DNA of 64,000 nt from a virus. The position numbers and the translations under genes are program-made. The notes beneath the pieces are model-generated. The model was not told the DNA's origin. It worked only from the letters and a program-made list of their open reading frames with translations, and searched no databases. Shown piece after piece: positions 38,540 through 47,234 of the stretch; within the stretch, counting starts at the first letter, position 1; each line of letters opens with the position of its first letter. Location of the stretch: positions 1-64,000 of IMG/VR virus record IMGVR_UViG_3300046000_009133; one strand, given 5' to 3'.

Positions 38540-40208
38540 TCTTCTCCCTTTCTTTTCCGGTTAGGGAGTTCTGCATGTCCTGGGTGTTCGGGTCGGTGTA
38601 GATGGACGGTATCTTCAAATCTGTATCCATTGCCAGTTCGCGCTTGATCTGCCGCTTGATCTGCCGCCAGTCGCCGCCCGACATTTTCGCAATTTCAACT
38701 TCCTGCGTGGACAAGCCGTTTTTCATCCGCAGAATTGCTGCCTGCGTCTCTTTCAACGGGTCGATCTGTCCCTGCCCCGCACCGATCCACGCAGCCTCAC
38801 AATAGGCGTCGATGTTCTGCGACTCGTAGAAGTTTGGCATGTTGCGGCGCTTGAAGCATTCCAGATCGGCATAGTTGACGGCTTCTTCCATCCACAGCCG
38901 ATAAACGAAGTTCGCGGTGCCATCGGCCACGAGGCGTTTCTTGGGCAACATGCCACGCAGCGACTCGCCAATGCTGGCACGGGCCGACGAGTAGTTCGTC
39001 TTCGTGTAGTCGCGCGAAAGCTGCTCGTAAGAGACCCCGAGGCTGGTTGCGATGTGGCGCAGCAGCGATGCTTCGAATTGCTCACCCAAGGGGCTTTGCG
39101 CGCCGGGGTTTTGAATTTTCAGATGGGTGTTCGGCAGGAAGACGGGGATCTTCGCGCCTTCCATATGGATGTTACGGGCGCTGTCTTGGTAAGCAGCCTG
39201 CATCTCCAGAAACTTCTGGATACCATCCACATAAGGGTTTTCAGATGTCTGACCGGCGCCCATGGACAGGGCAGCTTCGCCCGGAATATCAGTTTCGATG
39301 GTGGCAGCATAAGTCGCGCCGATCACGGCACGCTGCAATTCGGTCTTGCGGAAATGCTTCAGCATCCGCATTTCGCTAAGAGCAGTCACCATCCCAGCTA
39401 CGCCGCGCGTCTGATCCGGCCGCAGGCTTTCGTAGATGTGCAGAACCTGCTGTCGACCCCAAGGGTTGAACCGCTTCACCCGTTTCCAAGTGGGCAAGCC
39501 AAAGTTGCCGTAGGTCAGCCGCACGTCATTCGGATGCTCTGTGCGAATGTGATATGCGATTGGGGCACCGCGCTTCGTGCGCTCAACACCCGAACGAATC
39601 CGCTGAGTGTAGGCGAAATCCAACCCTTGCGGTGTGCTCAGGCGATCCGCGTCAATCATCATCATGTTCGAGGCAAACGGGCGTCCATCATCGTCCCATT
39701 CAGCAGTGCCCAGCACCTCGCCACCAGAGACATGGGTGCCGACAGCAAGCCGTATCAAACCTGTCAGCGTGTTGACGCGTTGCGCATCCGGCCAGCACAT
39801 CGGGCTTTCAGCCCAGAAGCCGAAACGGGTTTCGATTTCTTCCTGCGCCTCGGATTCCCAGTCCTCATCAATTTTGCCAAACAGGATCTTGCTGTTGGGC
39901 TTCGCATTGAGGCGATACTGCTCACCAACGATGGTGTCTTTGTGGGTCGCAGCGCCGCCCGCCACATAGGCATCGTTGCGCTGCATGTCGCGCACACGGG
40001 CGTCCAGACGCGGTTTCTCATAGAGCATGTCACCGTCAGCGGAACGTAGCGGCGGTGCCCATGTCGCAAGTTGATCATGGACGCTCGACCCATCATAAGC
40101 TACTCCGCCACCGGCCACTGCCATAACCGGTGGCGGAGCAATCGCATCAGCCGTGGTCAGGGAGACACCATCCAGAGGGCCGAGCAGATGGGAGAGATCG
40201 GTGCTCAT
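38529..40208 (-). CDS. Portal protein (lambda gpB-like), 559 aa
   Basis: The protein belongs to the lambda portal family: RDMQRNDAYVAGGAATHKDTIVG near the start, GEVLGTAEWD, and SYEQLSRDYTKTNYSSARASIGE late in the protein. The longer frame to 40289 lies inside the gpW gene; the ATG at 40208 overlaps its stop (ATGA). The N-terminus is MSTDLSHLLG, close to the shared phage peptide. Confidence 0.92.
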   Translation of the reverse strand: MSTDLSHLLGPLDGVSLTTADAIAPPPVMAVAGGGVAYDGSSVHDQLATWAPPLRSADGDMLYEKPRLDARVRDMQRNDAYVAGGAATHKDTIVGEQYRLNAKPNSKILFGKIDEDWESEAQEEIETRFGFWAESPMCWPDAQRVNTLTGLIRLAVGTHVSGGEVLGTAEWDDDGRPFASNMMMIDADRLSTPQGLDFAYTQRIRSGVERTKRGAPIAYHIRTEHPNDVRLTYGNFGLPTWKRVKRFNPWGRQQVLHIYESLRPDQTRGVAGMVTALSEMRMLKHFRKTELQRAVIGATYAATIETDIPGEAALSMGAGQTSENPYVDGIQKFLEMQAAYQDSARNIHMEGAKIPVFLPNTHLKIQNPGAQSPLGEQFEASLLRHIATSLGVSYEQLSRDYTKTNYSSARASIGESLRGMLPKKRLVADGTANFVYRLWMEEAVNYADLECFKRRNMPNFYESQNIDAYCEAAWIGAGQGQIDPLKETQAAILRMKNGLSTQEVEIAKMSGGDWRQIKRQIKRELAMDTDLKIPSIYTDPNTQDMQNSLTGKEREKNVA

Positions 40209-40432
40209 GAGAAAATCGGTCGCAAAGGACGAACCGCTGCGGTCGTCGTGCCAGCGATCTGCTGCTTGAGCCACTGGATATACGCCCAAAGCCGAGACGC
40301 ATTTGCTGCGGTGTAGCGCGCACGTTCCCCGTTCGCGTCCTGCGCTTCCACCATCGACTTGCCAGTTTGCAGGTCGTGATAGGCTGCTTCAGCCTCGACC
40401 AGCCACGCTTGCATTTGTTCGACGGTCGCCAT
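40205..40432 (-). CDS. Head-tail joining protein gpW, 75 aa
   Basis: The size and pattern (MQAWLVEAEAAYHDLQTGKSMVEAQDANGERARYTAANASRLWAYIQWLKQQI) match gpW, which helps close the head and accept the tail. Its place between terminase and portal is the lambda order. Confidence 0.88.
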   Translation of the reverse strand: MATVEQMQAWLVEAEAAYHDLQTGKSMVEAQDANGERARYTAANASRLWAYIQWLKQQIAGTTTAAVRPLRPIFS

Positions 40433-40481
40433 GTGAGAACGGTCCTGTGAGCAATCCTATTGCAGGAATACATCAGTCACG

Positions 40482-40523
40482 TTTCACTTGCAAGTATTGC
40501 TTGATTTTCAATCTGTTAGTGAA
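40482..40523 (-). promoter_or_regulatory. Two operator dyads between terminase and gpW
   Basis: TTTCAC-TTGCAAG-TATTGC (40482-40500) and TTCAA-TCTGTTA-GTGAA (40507-40523) both match the phage-wide element with one weak arm. They lie 50-90 bases upstream of gpW and may start a separate head transcript. Confidence 0.55.
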
Positions 40524-40526
40524 ACT

Positions 40527-42737
40527 CTAGCCTAGCTTCTTGGCCAGTTCTTCCATCGTGAGGCGTTTCACCTTCACCGGTTCTGTGGGCGGTGCATCCT
40601 CGTAACTCGGCAAGAACACATGATCGTTGCCGTCCCACTCGGCTGCCCAAGATGGAACATTGGTTTCTTCATCCCATCCAATCCGATGGAACTGGATATT
40701 GTCGAAGGGCGAGTCCACTTCCACCGGCCGCATCGCTAGTGCCAAGGCATAAGCGGTCAAGTCAAAGGATTCATTGCGGCGGCTGCCGATCTTCTTCCAA
40801 CCTTTCGCATCTCTGATTTCGTTTGTCATCTGCTTGAAGAACCACCCAGGCATCCAATTCGGGTAGCGCAGCATCCCGCCGCCAGCATCGTCCTCCGACT
40901 TGACCCTCCTCGCCATGAACCCGGCCACGCCGTCTTTGGCAATCGTTGAGCCAACGTGAATGCGGGGAATTGCACCGCGCACCAGCGCGTGTTTCGAATT
41001 CGCACCAGCTTCCGTGATGCTGGTCTTGGCGATGGGCCAGTTCGGCGTCGGTTCACCTTTGGTGATCGCGAACTTCCGGTGGCTTCCATCGCCAAGTTCT
41101 TTTAGGCGCAACCAGAAACGATAAGCTTGCGTGGTGACGCCTTCTTGTCCGTAACCGTCAACTGAGCACATCTTGACGCGCATCCGGCGTCCTGATCCAT
41201 CAGCCAGTTCGTAGGTCCGCTTGAAGCATTGCTCGTAGAGCATGTCCCAATCTTCGGGAAAGGCTCGGGGATCGACGGGCAGGTTCTTGCCATCACCATC
41301 CAGCCGGTCTGACGAAGTGATCTTGAATCCGTCGATCACCACCATATCGCCGTTCGGCATGAAGCCGGTCGTCTGGCAGACAAAGCCATCGCCTTGCACG
41401 TCAACCGTGATCAGGATGAATCGCACGCCCTCTGGTACCGTGGGATTGTCTTTGGTCGATCCCCAATCTTCAACCTTCTCTTTCAGGTCTTCCGGGTTCC
41501 GGTCAGACAGTCGCGCCTTAGAAATGTAATAGGAACCATTGTCGGTGGTCGTCCACTTGCGCAGCGGGCCTTCATCTCTAGTCGCCTCAAATGCGCGGCT
41601 GGCCGTGAGATATGATGCCACCAACTCGCCCCAGGTGTAGTATCCGGCGGCCGGCCCCTTGAGCCAAAAGCTTGCAATCTTGCTGCGGCGCATCTTCTGC
41701 CCAGAGATCGGCACCATCTCCCCTTTGGCGTTGATGTAGGCACCCTGCGGCACCCAGCGGCCGCGAGCGTTAAGCCCTTCCTTGGCTGCTGGCGGAATTG
41801 GTTTGCCGCAGCAAGGGCACTCCAGATAGACCGCTTCGGCAGCTTCTGTGATGTCCTCAATATCCTGCCAGCCTTTCAGCAGATCAAAGGTGCCTTCGAA
41901 CCATTGGAGGCAATCATCATGGACGCACTGCCACATCCAGAGCCGCCGATCGCCGCGGTTGTAGAGTTCGAAGATTCCAGTCGAAGGTGGTGCCTCGTGT
42001 GGGTGGGTCGGGCGCCACTTCGGATCTTCCATTTCCTTGTCGGGGTTCGGGCTGCTCTCAGCAGCGCACATGCCACGCCGCCCCTTGGTTCGCGTCCGTA
42101 CTGAGCCGAGATCGTAGGGGTTGGAGGATTCAACCGCATCATCGGGAATCCGGTCATAGTCCATAAAGCCGACCTTACCCACGGTGATGGCCGAGAGGTT
42201 CGATGCGGTCGGGAAGGTCAAGTTGAAGCGCATCCCAGATTTGAATTGCTTGTCGAATGTGTTGTCGAATTGCCTCGCTGTCATCTGACGAGCGCGAACG
42301 TCAGTTGAGGCAATCAGAAAGCGATCAAATTCTCCCTTGGACCATTTTCGACCGTTCTTCATGTCATTGTGAACAATCAGCATGTCGTCCGGGTCGTTCA
42401 TTACCGTGTGGGTTGTCCAGTTCAGAAAAATCACGGACTTCCCTGTTCTCGCCGGCCCCACGAAAATCATGCCCGTATGATCAAGGCTGGTGAGCGTGTC
42501 CTGGGGTTCGGCGATGTAGGGTGTCTTGCGCAGGGACCAATGCACTGTGCGACCGCCACCGTCACCGAGCATGGTGTATTTCATCGCGGACTCGGTGACC
42601 GTCAGCCGCTCGTTGGGCACGAAGTCGCTGGCCACTTTGGCAAGCAAGCCCTCCAGCGTGCGGAAGGGCGCGCGGTCTAACGTCTCCTGCATCGAGGGGG
42701 CTTTGGTGACCTTCTTAGATTTCTGTGTGGTCGTCAC
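40527..42737 (-). CDS. Terminase large subunit (lambda gpA-like), 736 aa
   Basis: Full-length GpA-type packaging ATPase/nuclease. FVGPARTGKSVIFLNW is the Walker A region. ECPCCGKPIPP is a zinc motif, and the C-terminal nuclease has ITVDVQGDG and MCSVDGYGQEG with metal-binding Asp residues. The start is GTG, overlapping the stop upstream (GTGA). Confidence 0.93.
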   Translation of the reverse strand: MTTTQKSKKVTKAPSMQETLDRAPFRTLEGLLAKVASDFVPNERLTVTESAMKYTMLGDGGGRTVHWSLRKTPYIAEPQDTLTSLDHTGMIFVGPARTGKSVIFLNWTTHTVMNDPDDMLIVHNDMKNGRKWSKGEFDRFLIASTDVRARQMTARQFDNTFDKQFKSGMRFNLTFPTASNLSAITVGKVGFMDYDRIPDDAVESSNPYDLGSVRTRTKGRRGMCAAESSPNPDKEMEDPKWRPTHPHEAPPSTGIFELYNRGDRRLWMWQCVHDDCLQWFEGTFDLLKGWQDIEDITEAAEAVYLECPCCGKPIPPAAKEGLNARGRWVPQGAYINAKGEMVPISGQKMRRSKIASFWLKGPAAGYYTWGELVASYLTASRAFEATRDEGPLRKWTTTDNGSYYISKARLSDRNPEDLKEKVEDWGSTKDNPTVPEGVRFILITVDVQGDGFVCQTTGFMPNGDMVVIDGFKITSSDRLDGDGKNLPVDPRAFPEDWDMLYEQCFKRTYELADGSGRRMRVKMCSVDGYGQEGVTTQAYRFWLRLKELGDGSHRKFAITKGEPTPNWPIAKTSITEAGANSKHALVRGAIPRIHVGSTIAKDGVAGFMARRVKSEDDAGGGMLRYPNWMPGWFFKQMTNEIRDAKGWKKIGSRRNESFDLTAYALALAMRPVEVDSPFDNIQFHRIGWDEETNVPSWAAEWDGNDHVFLPSYEDAPPTEPVKVKRLTMEELAKKLG

Positions 42738-43228
42738 TTCAGAAGCTCCGCAAGGTTGCTACCCGAAAGCAAAACCAGCGGCGCGTCACCCTTCACATAA
42801 AGCGGGTGGCGCGGGCTTCCATGCTTAGTTTTTCCCAAACATTTCAAACGCGATCCACAAATCTCAATCACATCAATTGCACGATAGTTCGCCATTGCGT
42901 GCGCGCCCCATGCGCCGACGAGGGGTCCGTCAATCCGTTCAACGAGGTTTTGAATGAAGTGGTCATTCTCCGGTCCAACGGGGTCTTCAGTTCCGAACAA
43001 ATTTTCAGGGTTGGTGGACCTGAGAGCGAACAGATTGGCGACCATGATCGAACCGCAGTTTTCGCGCTTTGCAAATTGAATGCAGCGGCGAATTGTGGGG
43101 TCGTCGGCTTCAGCATCAGCAGTGCTTGGGTTCAACATGATGAAACCCATAGTCGGCCCGTCAGACCATCGGCGCGTCAAGCGGTAACGATACAACCCAC
43201 AGTTTGAAATGATTGCATCCGACTTCAT
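42734..43228 (-). CDS. DUF1643 protein inside the terminase operon, 164 aa
   Basis: MGFIMLNPSTADAEADDPTIRRCIQFA and NLFALRSTNPENLF...DPVGPENDHFI are the hallmarks of DUF1643, a family of unknown function. It separates the small and large terminase genes with 4-base overlaps. It ends SGSNLAELLK, a version of the shared tail peptide. Confidence 0.85.
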   Translation of the reverse strand: MKSDAIISNCGLYRYRLTRRWSDGPTMGFIMLNPSTADAEADDPTIRRCIQFAKRENCGSIMVANLFALRSTNPENLFGTEDPVGPENDHFIQNLVERIDGPLVGAWGAHAMANYRAIDVIEICGSRLKCLGKTKHGSPRHPLYVKGDAPLVLLSGSNLAELLK

Positions 43229-43932
43229 TCCCCACCTGCCTCATCATAACCATCCAGCCGCGCGTCAGAAATTTCGTCCATGATCGTGTGACCCATCGAC
43301 GCCGTGGCGAACTGCTTCGGCTTGTCAACCAAGGCGTCTTTCACGCGCACCATCAGCAGATTCACCTGATCGGTGATCCAGTTGTATTGCTCGTTTGACA
43401 GCGTGTCCTTGTCGGGCATGTCCTCGACCCAGTTCTGAGTCTCGCTCTTGATCATCATCAAAACACGGCCGAGCAGCGCCATCACATCGTCGTCGTGCCA
43501 CAGTTGACCGGCTTTCTGCATCGCGCGGATGCGCCCGTTCATGGAATCCCAGAACGCCTTGGAAACCTGCGGCGGTAAGCTGGCTTGGTTCTGCTGGGCG
43601 AACCAGTCTTCGATGTCACCTTTGGGCGGCACCAGATAGGTCATGGCCGTCATCAGATCGTACATGGGATGCTGCTTGCCCTGATGCGTGGTCCAGGATG
43701 CAACGGGGCACTTCTCCAGACGCTTTTGTATCTGGCGCGGTTGTTTACCGAGCATTGACGCCAAGAAGGTCGCACCGACCGGCTGCCGGAACACGCTGTA
43801 ATGCGGCATGGTCATGCTCATCGCAGCTTCTTCGGCGTCACGGGCACGCAGCGCTGCTTCTTCGCGCGTCGGGCGTCCGAGCTTCTGGCGCGGCGCGTCT
43901 TCGCCAAGCAGGTTCGACAGGTCAGTTGGCAA
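43225..43932 (-). CDS. Terminase small subunit, 235 aa
   Basis: Position just before terminase (with DUF1643 between) and a helix-turn-helix-like segment (TFLASMLGKQPRQIQKRLEKCP) fit a DNA-recognition subunit. The frame extends to 43980, but a TTG at 43932 overlaps the AlpA end and gives an N-terminus PTDLSNLLGEDA that mirrors the portal. I prefer it. C-terminal region helical and acidic. Confidence 0.7.
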   Translation of the reverse strand: MPTDLSNLLGEDAPRQKLGRPTREEAALRARDAEEAAMSMTMPHYSVFRQPVGATFLASMLGKQPRQIQKRLEKCPVASWTTHQGKQHPMYDLMTAMTYLVPPKGDIEDWFAQQNQASLPPQVSKAFWDSMNGRIRAMQKAGQLWHDDDVMALLGRVLMMIKSETQNWVEDMPDKDTLSNEQYNWITDQVNLLMVRVKDALVDKPKQFATASMGHTIMDEISDARLDGYDEAGGE

Positions 43933-44104
43933 GGGTTTCTTCCATCCACTTGTCAACGACTTCAAGCGGCCACACCGCAACCCGGTGCGAGAGGCGCTTC
44001 GGCGCTGGAAAACGACCGTCCCTGATCCTGCGATGGATTTCCGTCTTCGACAGGGCGGTCTTCACCACCAAGTCTTTCATCCTAAGAAACTGTCCGTCGC
44101 TCAT
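43922..44104 (-). CDS. AlpA-like regulator, 60 aa
   Basis: The protein FLRMKDLVVKTALSKTEIHRRIRDGRFPAPKRLSHRVAVWPLEVVDKWMEE is a typical AlpA/MerR-like winged helix DNA-binding protein. The longer frame to 44155 runs through the operator; the ATG at 44104 is better. It may control the terminase operon or act as an excisionase. Confidence 0.88.
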   Translation of the reverse strand: MSDGQFLRMKDLVVKTALSKTEIHRRIRDGRFPAPKRLSHRVAVWPLEVVDKWMEETLAN

Positions 44105-44132
44105 TGATGCGCCCCCATGTGGGCCAATGAGT

Positions 44133-44149
44133 ATCACATTTCGCGTGAC
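44133..44149 (-). promoter_or_regulatory. Operator dyad ATCAC-ATTTCGC-GTGAC
   Basis: Clear dyad 29 bases upstream of the AlpA start and on the boundary with the RNA region. It shares both arms and the flanking TAT and ATT with the site at 21749. Confidence 0.6.
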
Positions 44150-44179
44150 ATTCAACTACGAATCACGCTATGAAGATCA

Positions 44180-44697
44180 GGTGAAGTGCAGAGGGATTGA
44201 GGCGATGGGCCAAAACCTCGAACTGTAGCCAAGGAGCCAGCCATGAAGCTGTAACCCGCCTGTAGTTGAACAAACGTTGAAAATCGGCTTTGAGACTAAA
44301 ACGAGGGGCGCGTCTCGGGTAACGCGCAACAAGTTACGAACCGTGGCGGACCTTATGGTTGCAGGTTCATCATGGGAATAGGCCACAGATACCCATGGCT
44401 TAAAGGCTGAAGTGACAAAACGCGGCTTGACGACGCCAGTAGCAGCCCAACCGTCTGCGTGGTCCCGGAAATACGGGACAACCGCTTTCTGGCGGTGCAT
44501 CATTGGAGAAATTGGGCATAGTTTCTCTGTAATACCAATGCCAAGGTTTTGATGCACCCCCTGAGCGCGGAAAACGACACTTAGTAAGCGGGCCTGACAC
44601 CACGCAGAGAAGTGAAGGGTGATCGCCGTGCTCTCCATATCCCTCCATGGGATGACTGCCCTGTCAAACTGGCTCCTGCTTCGGCGGGAGCCTTTTT
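44180..44697 (+). ncRNA. Candidate large structured RNA
   Basis: This region of about 520 bases has no convincing gene. Read rightward it holds several strong inverted repeats: GCGCGT/ACGCGC (44308-44327), CATGGG/CCCATG (44371-44397), GTCCCG/CGGGAC (44462-44479), and a nested set from 44494 to 44558 where GGTGCATCA/TGATGCACC encloses ATTGG/CCAAT and GAGAAA/TTTCTC. It ends in a strong intrinsic terminator, followed at once by an HNH gene. This is the layout of a structured RNA, not of a coding gene. I could not match it to tmRNA, RNase P or a group I intron. The 5' end is a guess. Confidence 0.6.
44671..44697 (+). terminator. Intrinsic terminator of the RNA
   Basis: GGCTCCTGC-TTCG-GCGGGAGCC followed by TTTTT: a 9-bp stem with one G-T pair, a stable UUCG tetraloop and a T tract. 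The HNH start is only 14 bases downstream, so its expression would need read-through. Confidence 0.88.
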
Positions 44698-44710
44698 ATG
44701 AGAGGGTGTT

Positions 44711-45619
44711 GTGCCGAAAAGAGTAGATTTCACGGGTCAAGTAATTGGCGAAGTTCGTGTGGTAACTTACCTTGGCGAATACAAGTACGCTTGCGTTTGC
44801 TCATGTGGGGAAACCTATACGGCCAACTATCAGCATCTCACAAAATCGTTGAATCCAAACTGCGGATGTACCCCGCAAACACGGAAACCAAGAATAGATC
44901 TTTCTGGAAAGCGTTTCGGAAAGTTACAGGTGCTATCCTACGCGAAACGCAGCAATTGGCGGTGCCTGTGTGACTGCGGCAAAGAAACCATTGTGAACAG
45001 TCAAAACCTAAAGAAAGGCGCCACTAAGTCATGTGGCTGCGGACGCGGTTTATTTGACTTAAATGGAATGAAATTCGGTAGATGGACGGTTTTATCAAAG
45101 GTAACCGTTGCCGAACGGAAAACTTACTATGGAAGTAAATATCTATGCCAGTGCGAATGTGGCACAATAAGAGAAGTTTATGCAAGTGCTCTAAATAAGA
45201 TCGAAGGCGCTGCCGGCAGATCAGCAAGTTGTGGCTGTCTAATGCGCGAAATAGTTACGAAAATGAGAACTACCCACGGCAAAACCAACACTTCACAATT
45301 TCAAATGTGGCAGAACGCCAAAAACAGAGCTAAAGCGAAGAAACTGCCGTTCACAATATCCGTGGATGATATTGTTACGCCAGCGACCTGCCCCCTCCTT
45401 GGTATTCCGCTGCTCGCATCGAAAGTAAAAAAGAATCCTGGTAGCCCAAGCTTGGACCGAATCTTACCTCATCGGGGCTATGTCAAAGGCAACATTCAAG
45501 TAATTTCAGATAAAGCAAACACGATAAAAAATAATTCATCGTTCGTGGATTTTGAAAAAATTTACCTCAATTGGAAAGCTACTATTAGCAGAACTGATCT
45601 CAGTGAACTGCTACGATAA
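44711..45619 (+). CDS. HNH endonuclease with CxCG...SCGC zinc repeats, 302 aa
   Basis: Four modules of the form C-x-C-G-x...-C-G-C (for example CDCGKETIVNSQNLKKGATKSCGCG) fill the first 190 residues. A C-terminal HNH-like nuclease follows: TCPLLGIPL, SPSLDRILPHRGYVKGNIQVIS, ANTIKNNSSF. The modules probably bind DNA through zinc. It is rightward in a leftward region and lower in GC than its neighbours, which suggests a homing-type mobile gene. The start is GTG. The end is TDLSELLR, the shared phage peptide. Confidence 0.85.
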   Translation: MPKRVDFTGQVIGEVRVVTYLGEYKYACVCSCGETYTANYQHLTKSLNPNCGCTPQTRKPRIDLSGKRFGKLQVLSYAKRSNWRCLCDCGKETIVNSQNLKKGATKSCGCGRGLFDLNGMKFGRWTVLSKVTVAERKTYYGSKYLCQCECGTIREVYASALNKIEGAAGRSASCGCLMREIVTKMRTTHGKTNTSQFQMWQNAKNRAKAKKLPFTISVDDIVTPATCPLLGIPLLASKVKKNPGSPSLDRILPHRGYVKGNIQVISDKANTIKNNSSFVDFEKIYLNWKATISRTDLSELLR

Positions 45620-46807
45620 GAAAAGTGTCAAATCAGTTTTAGACTTTTGACCTGCAACTATGTCTAACCTGTTTGACCACCAAGTCATAAGTGCTACTCT
45701 TTGCGGCCACCATTCGGCCGCGTTATAGGCTGACCTGACTCTATCCAAAGGAACATGGGCCAACTGGCGTTCGATCCAGTCTGACTGCCACAACCCACTT
45801 TCGTTAAGAACCGTAGAGGCTAATCCCCGAAAACCGTGAACGGTAGTTTTAGCCCCGCTGCTGTGCGGCCCGTAACCGAGGTCCGTCAAAAAATAGAGCA
45901 AGCAATTGTTCGACACCGGCTTCTTGTTGCTGACGAAACCGGGCAAGATCCACGGGCTGCCGTCTGACAGATCGCGCAGCCGGCGCAGCAGATCCTGCGA
46001 CTGCCGTGTCAGCGGAACCATGTGGGTCTTGCCCATCTTCATCCGTTCGCCGGGAATCGTCCACACGTCGCCGTCGATCTCATCCCACCGGCCAAACTGG
46101 ATTTCATTCGGACGCACGAAGGTATGGACGACCAACTCCAGCGCCAGTTGGGTTCGACCTGCACCGCTGGCACGCAGGCGCCGGAAGAACTCGGGAAGTT
46201 CACTTTCGGCCAGCTTGGCGCGGTGCTTCACATCCGGCATCGGTTTCAAGGCGGGCTTGAGATCGGCAGCCGGGTTGAATTTGATCAGCCCCTCGGCAAT
46301 GGCATATCGGAAGATTGTGTTGACCATCTCGCAGATGCGCTTGGCCGTGTAGATCGCTTCCCGATCCTCGATCGCCCGCAGCAGCTTCAAAATTTCAGGC
46401 GGTTCGATTTGGTCGATAGGACGTGACCCGAGAACCGGCAGAATGTCATCCTCGATCCGAGACCAGAAGCGGGCGCTGTAAGAGGTCTTCCATTTAGCCT
46501 GGTTGTCGGCGAACCAGCGACGGGCGATTTGGTCGAAGCTCTGCAATGCTGCTGCTTTCGCCCCAGGGTCTTTCCCCTCGCGTAGCATCATCTTGATGCG
46601 CTCCCGTTCAGCCCGCGCCTCGCCCAGCGATGTCGCCGGATACTTCCCCAAGGCAGCGGTGCGGCGCTTGCCGGCGTAGGTGTAGTCCATGCGCCACAGC
46701 CGACTGCCGTTGATCTGCACGAGCAGGTAGAGCCCCGCAGCGTCGGTGATCTTGTGGGGCTTGTCGGTCGGCTTGGCGGTGCGGCAGGCGGCGTCAGTTA
46801 GGGGCAT
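45611..46807 (-). CDS. Tyrosine integrase (P4 type), 398 aa
   Basis: The N-terminal arm-binding domain DAAGLYLLVQ...RLWRMDYTYAGKRRTAALGKYPATSLGEARAE is typical of DUF4102/P4 integrases. The catalytic domain has VHTFVRPNEIQFGRW (Arg), VHGFRGLAST (HxxR) and HVPLDRVRSAYNAAEW (Tyr). Full length. It should integrate the phage, often at a tRNA-type site. Its first codons are duplicated upstream at 46947-46985. Confidence 0.93.
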   Translation of the reverse strand: MPLTDAACRTAKPTDKPHKITDAAGLYLLVQINGSRLWRMDYTYAGKRRTAALGKYPATSLGEARAERERIKMMLREGKDPGAKAAALQSFDQIARRWFADNQAKWKTSYSARFWSRIEDDILPVLGSRPIDQIEPPEILKLLRAIEDREAIYTAKRICEMVNTIFRYAIAEGLIKFNPAADLKPALKPMPDVKHRAKLAESELPEFFRRLRASGAGRTQLALELVVHTFVRPNEIQFGRWDEIDGDVWTIPGERMKMGKTHMVPLTRQSQDLLRRLRDLSDGSPWILPGFVSNKKPVSNNCLLYFLTDLGYGPHSSGAKTTVHGFRGLASTVLNESGLWQSDWIERQLAHVPLDRVRSAYNAAEWWPQRVALMTWWSNRLDIVAGQKSKTDLTLFLS

Positions 46808-46927
46808 TTAGAACTTTCGCAGGTTCCAAATTATCTGAACACAGTTCCAGATGATACCAATGCCGAAAACGATCTGAACAAAGACACACATCATTGTGGC
46901 CATGTTGATAATTTCTACAACTTCCAT
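46808..46927 (-). CDS. Tiny membrane protein, 39 aa
   Basis: A hydrophobic stretch (MMCVFVQIVFGIGIIWNCVQ) makes one membrane span. The stop abuts the integrase ATG, and AAGGAAACGGAAG precedes its start. It fills the gap between the duplicated integrase start and the real one. It may be real or a by-product of the duplication. Confidence 0.45.
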   Translation of the reverse strand: MEVVEIINMATMMCVFVQIVFGIGIIWNCVQIIWNLRKF

Positions 46928-46946
46928 CTTCCGTTTCCTTTTTGCT

Positions 46947-46985
46947 CGGCTTGGCAGTGCGGCAGGCGGCGTCACTTAGGGGCAT
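46947..46985 (-). pseudogene. Duplicated start of the integrase gene
   Basis: The 13 codons MPLSDAACRTAKP copy the integrase start MPLTDAACRTAKP with one amino acid change, and the DNA before the duplicate matches too. After them the frame leaves the integrase sequence. A partial duplication or replacement of the integrase gene is likely. Confidence 0.7.
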
Positions 46986-47188
46986 TGCGACTTCACCTCG
47001 GGATGATAGATGATCGTCGCGTTCATCTCGGTTGCCGTGCGAGTCAGTGCATCGAACATTGTTTCATCGCGGTATTGAACGAAGCCGGTCAAGGGTTCCT
47101 TGCGACCATCGACATAAACCACAGTCAAGCCGTCCAAGCCGACGCTCGCCAGAGGGATGCCCGTGTGCTTAAACTCTGGAATTTCCAT
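46976..47188 (-). CDS. Hypothetical protein, 70 aa
   Basis: Unknown small protein (MEIPEFKHTGIPLASVGLDG...). I chose the ATG at 47188 after GGGAGATGGGAAG. Its stop lies in the duplicated integrase start. It may be an excisionase-like or regulatory gene, but there is no helix-turn-helix. Confidence 0.5.
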   Translation of the reverse strand: MEIPEFKHTGIPLASVGLDGLTVVYVDGRKEPLTGFVQYRDETMFDALTRTATEMNATIIYHPEVKSQCP

Positions 47189-47234
47189 CTTCCCATCTCC
47201 CACTACGGTATCGCCGAGCGACTACCGTGAAATC

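Noticed and set aside
44177-44638. A 153-aa minus-strand frame with GGAGGGATATG before it
   Set aside because: The region is full of inverted repeats and ends in a plus-strand terminator. The protein has no motif, and a structured RNA explains it better. It is noted as the alternative.
44180-44697. tmRNA, RNase P RNA, or group I/II intron
   Set aside because: No tag-coding segment, no CCA-type acceptor, no RNase P consensus, no paired P7 strands and no domain V. There is also no exon on the same strand.
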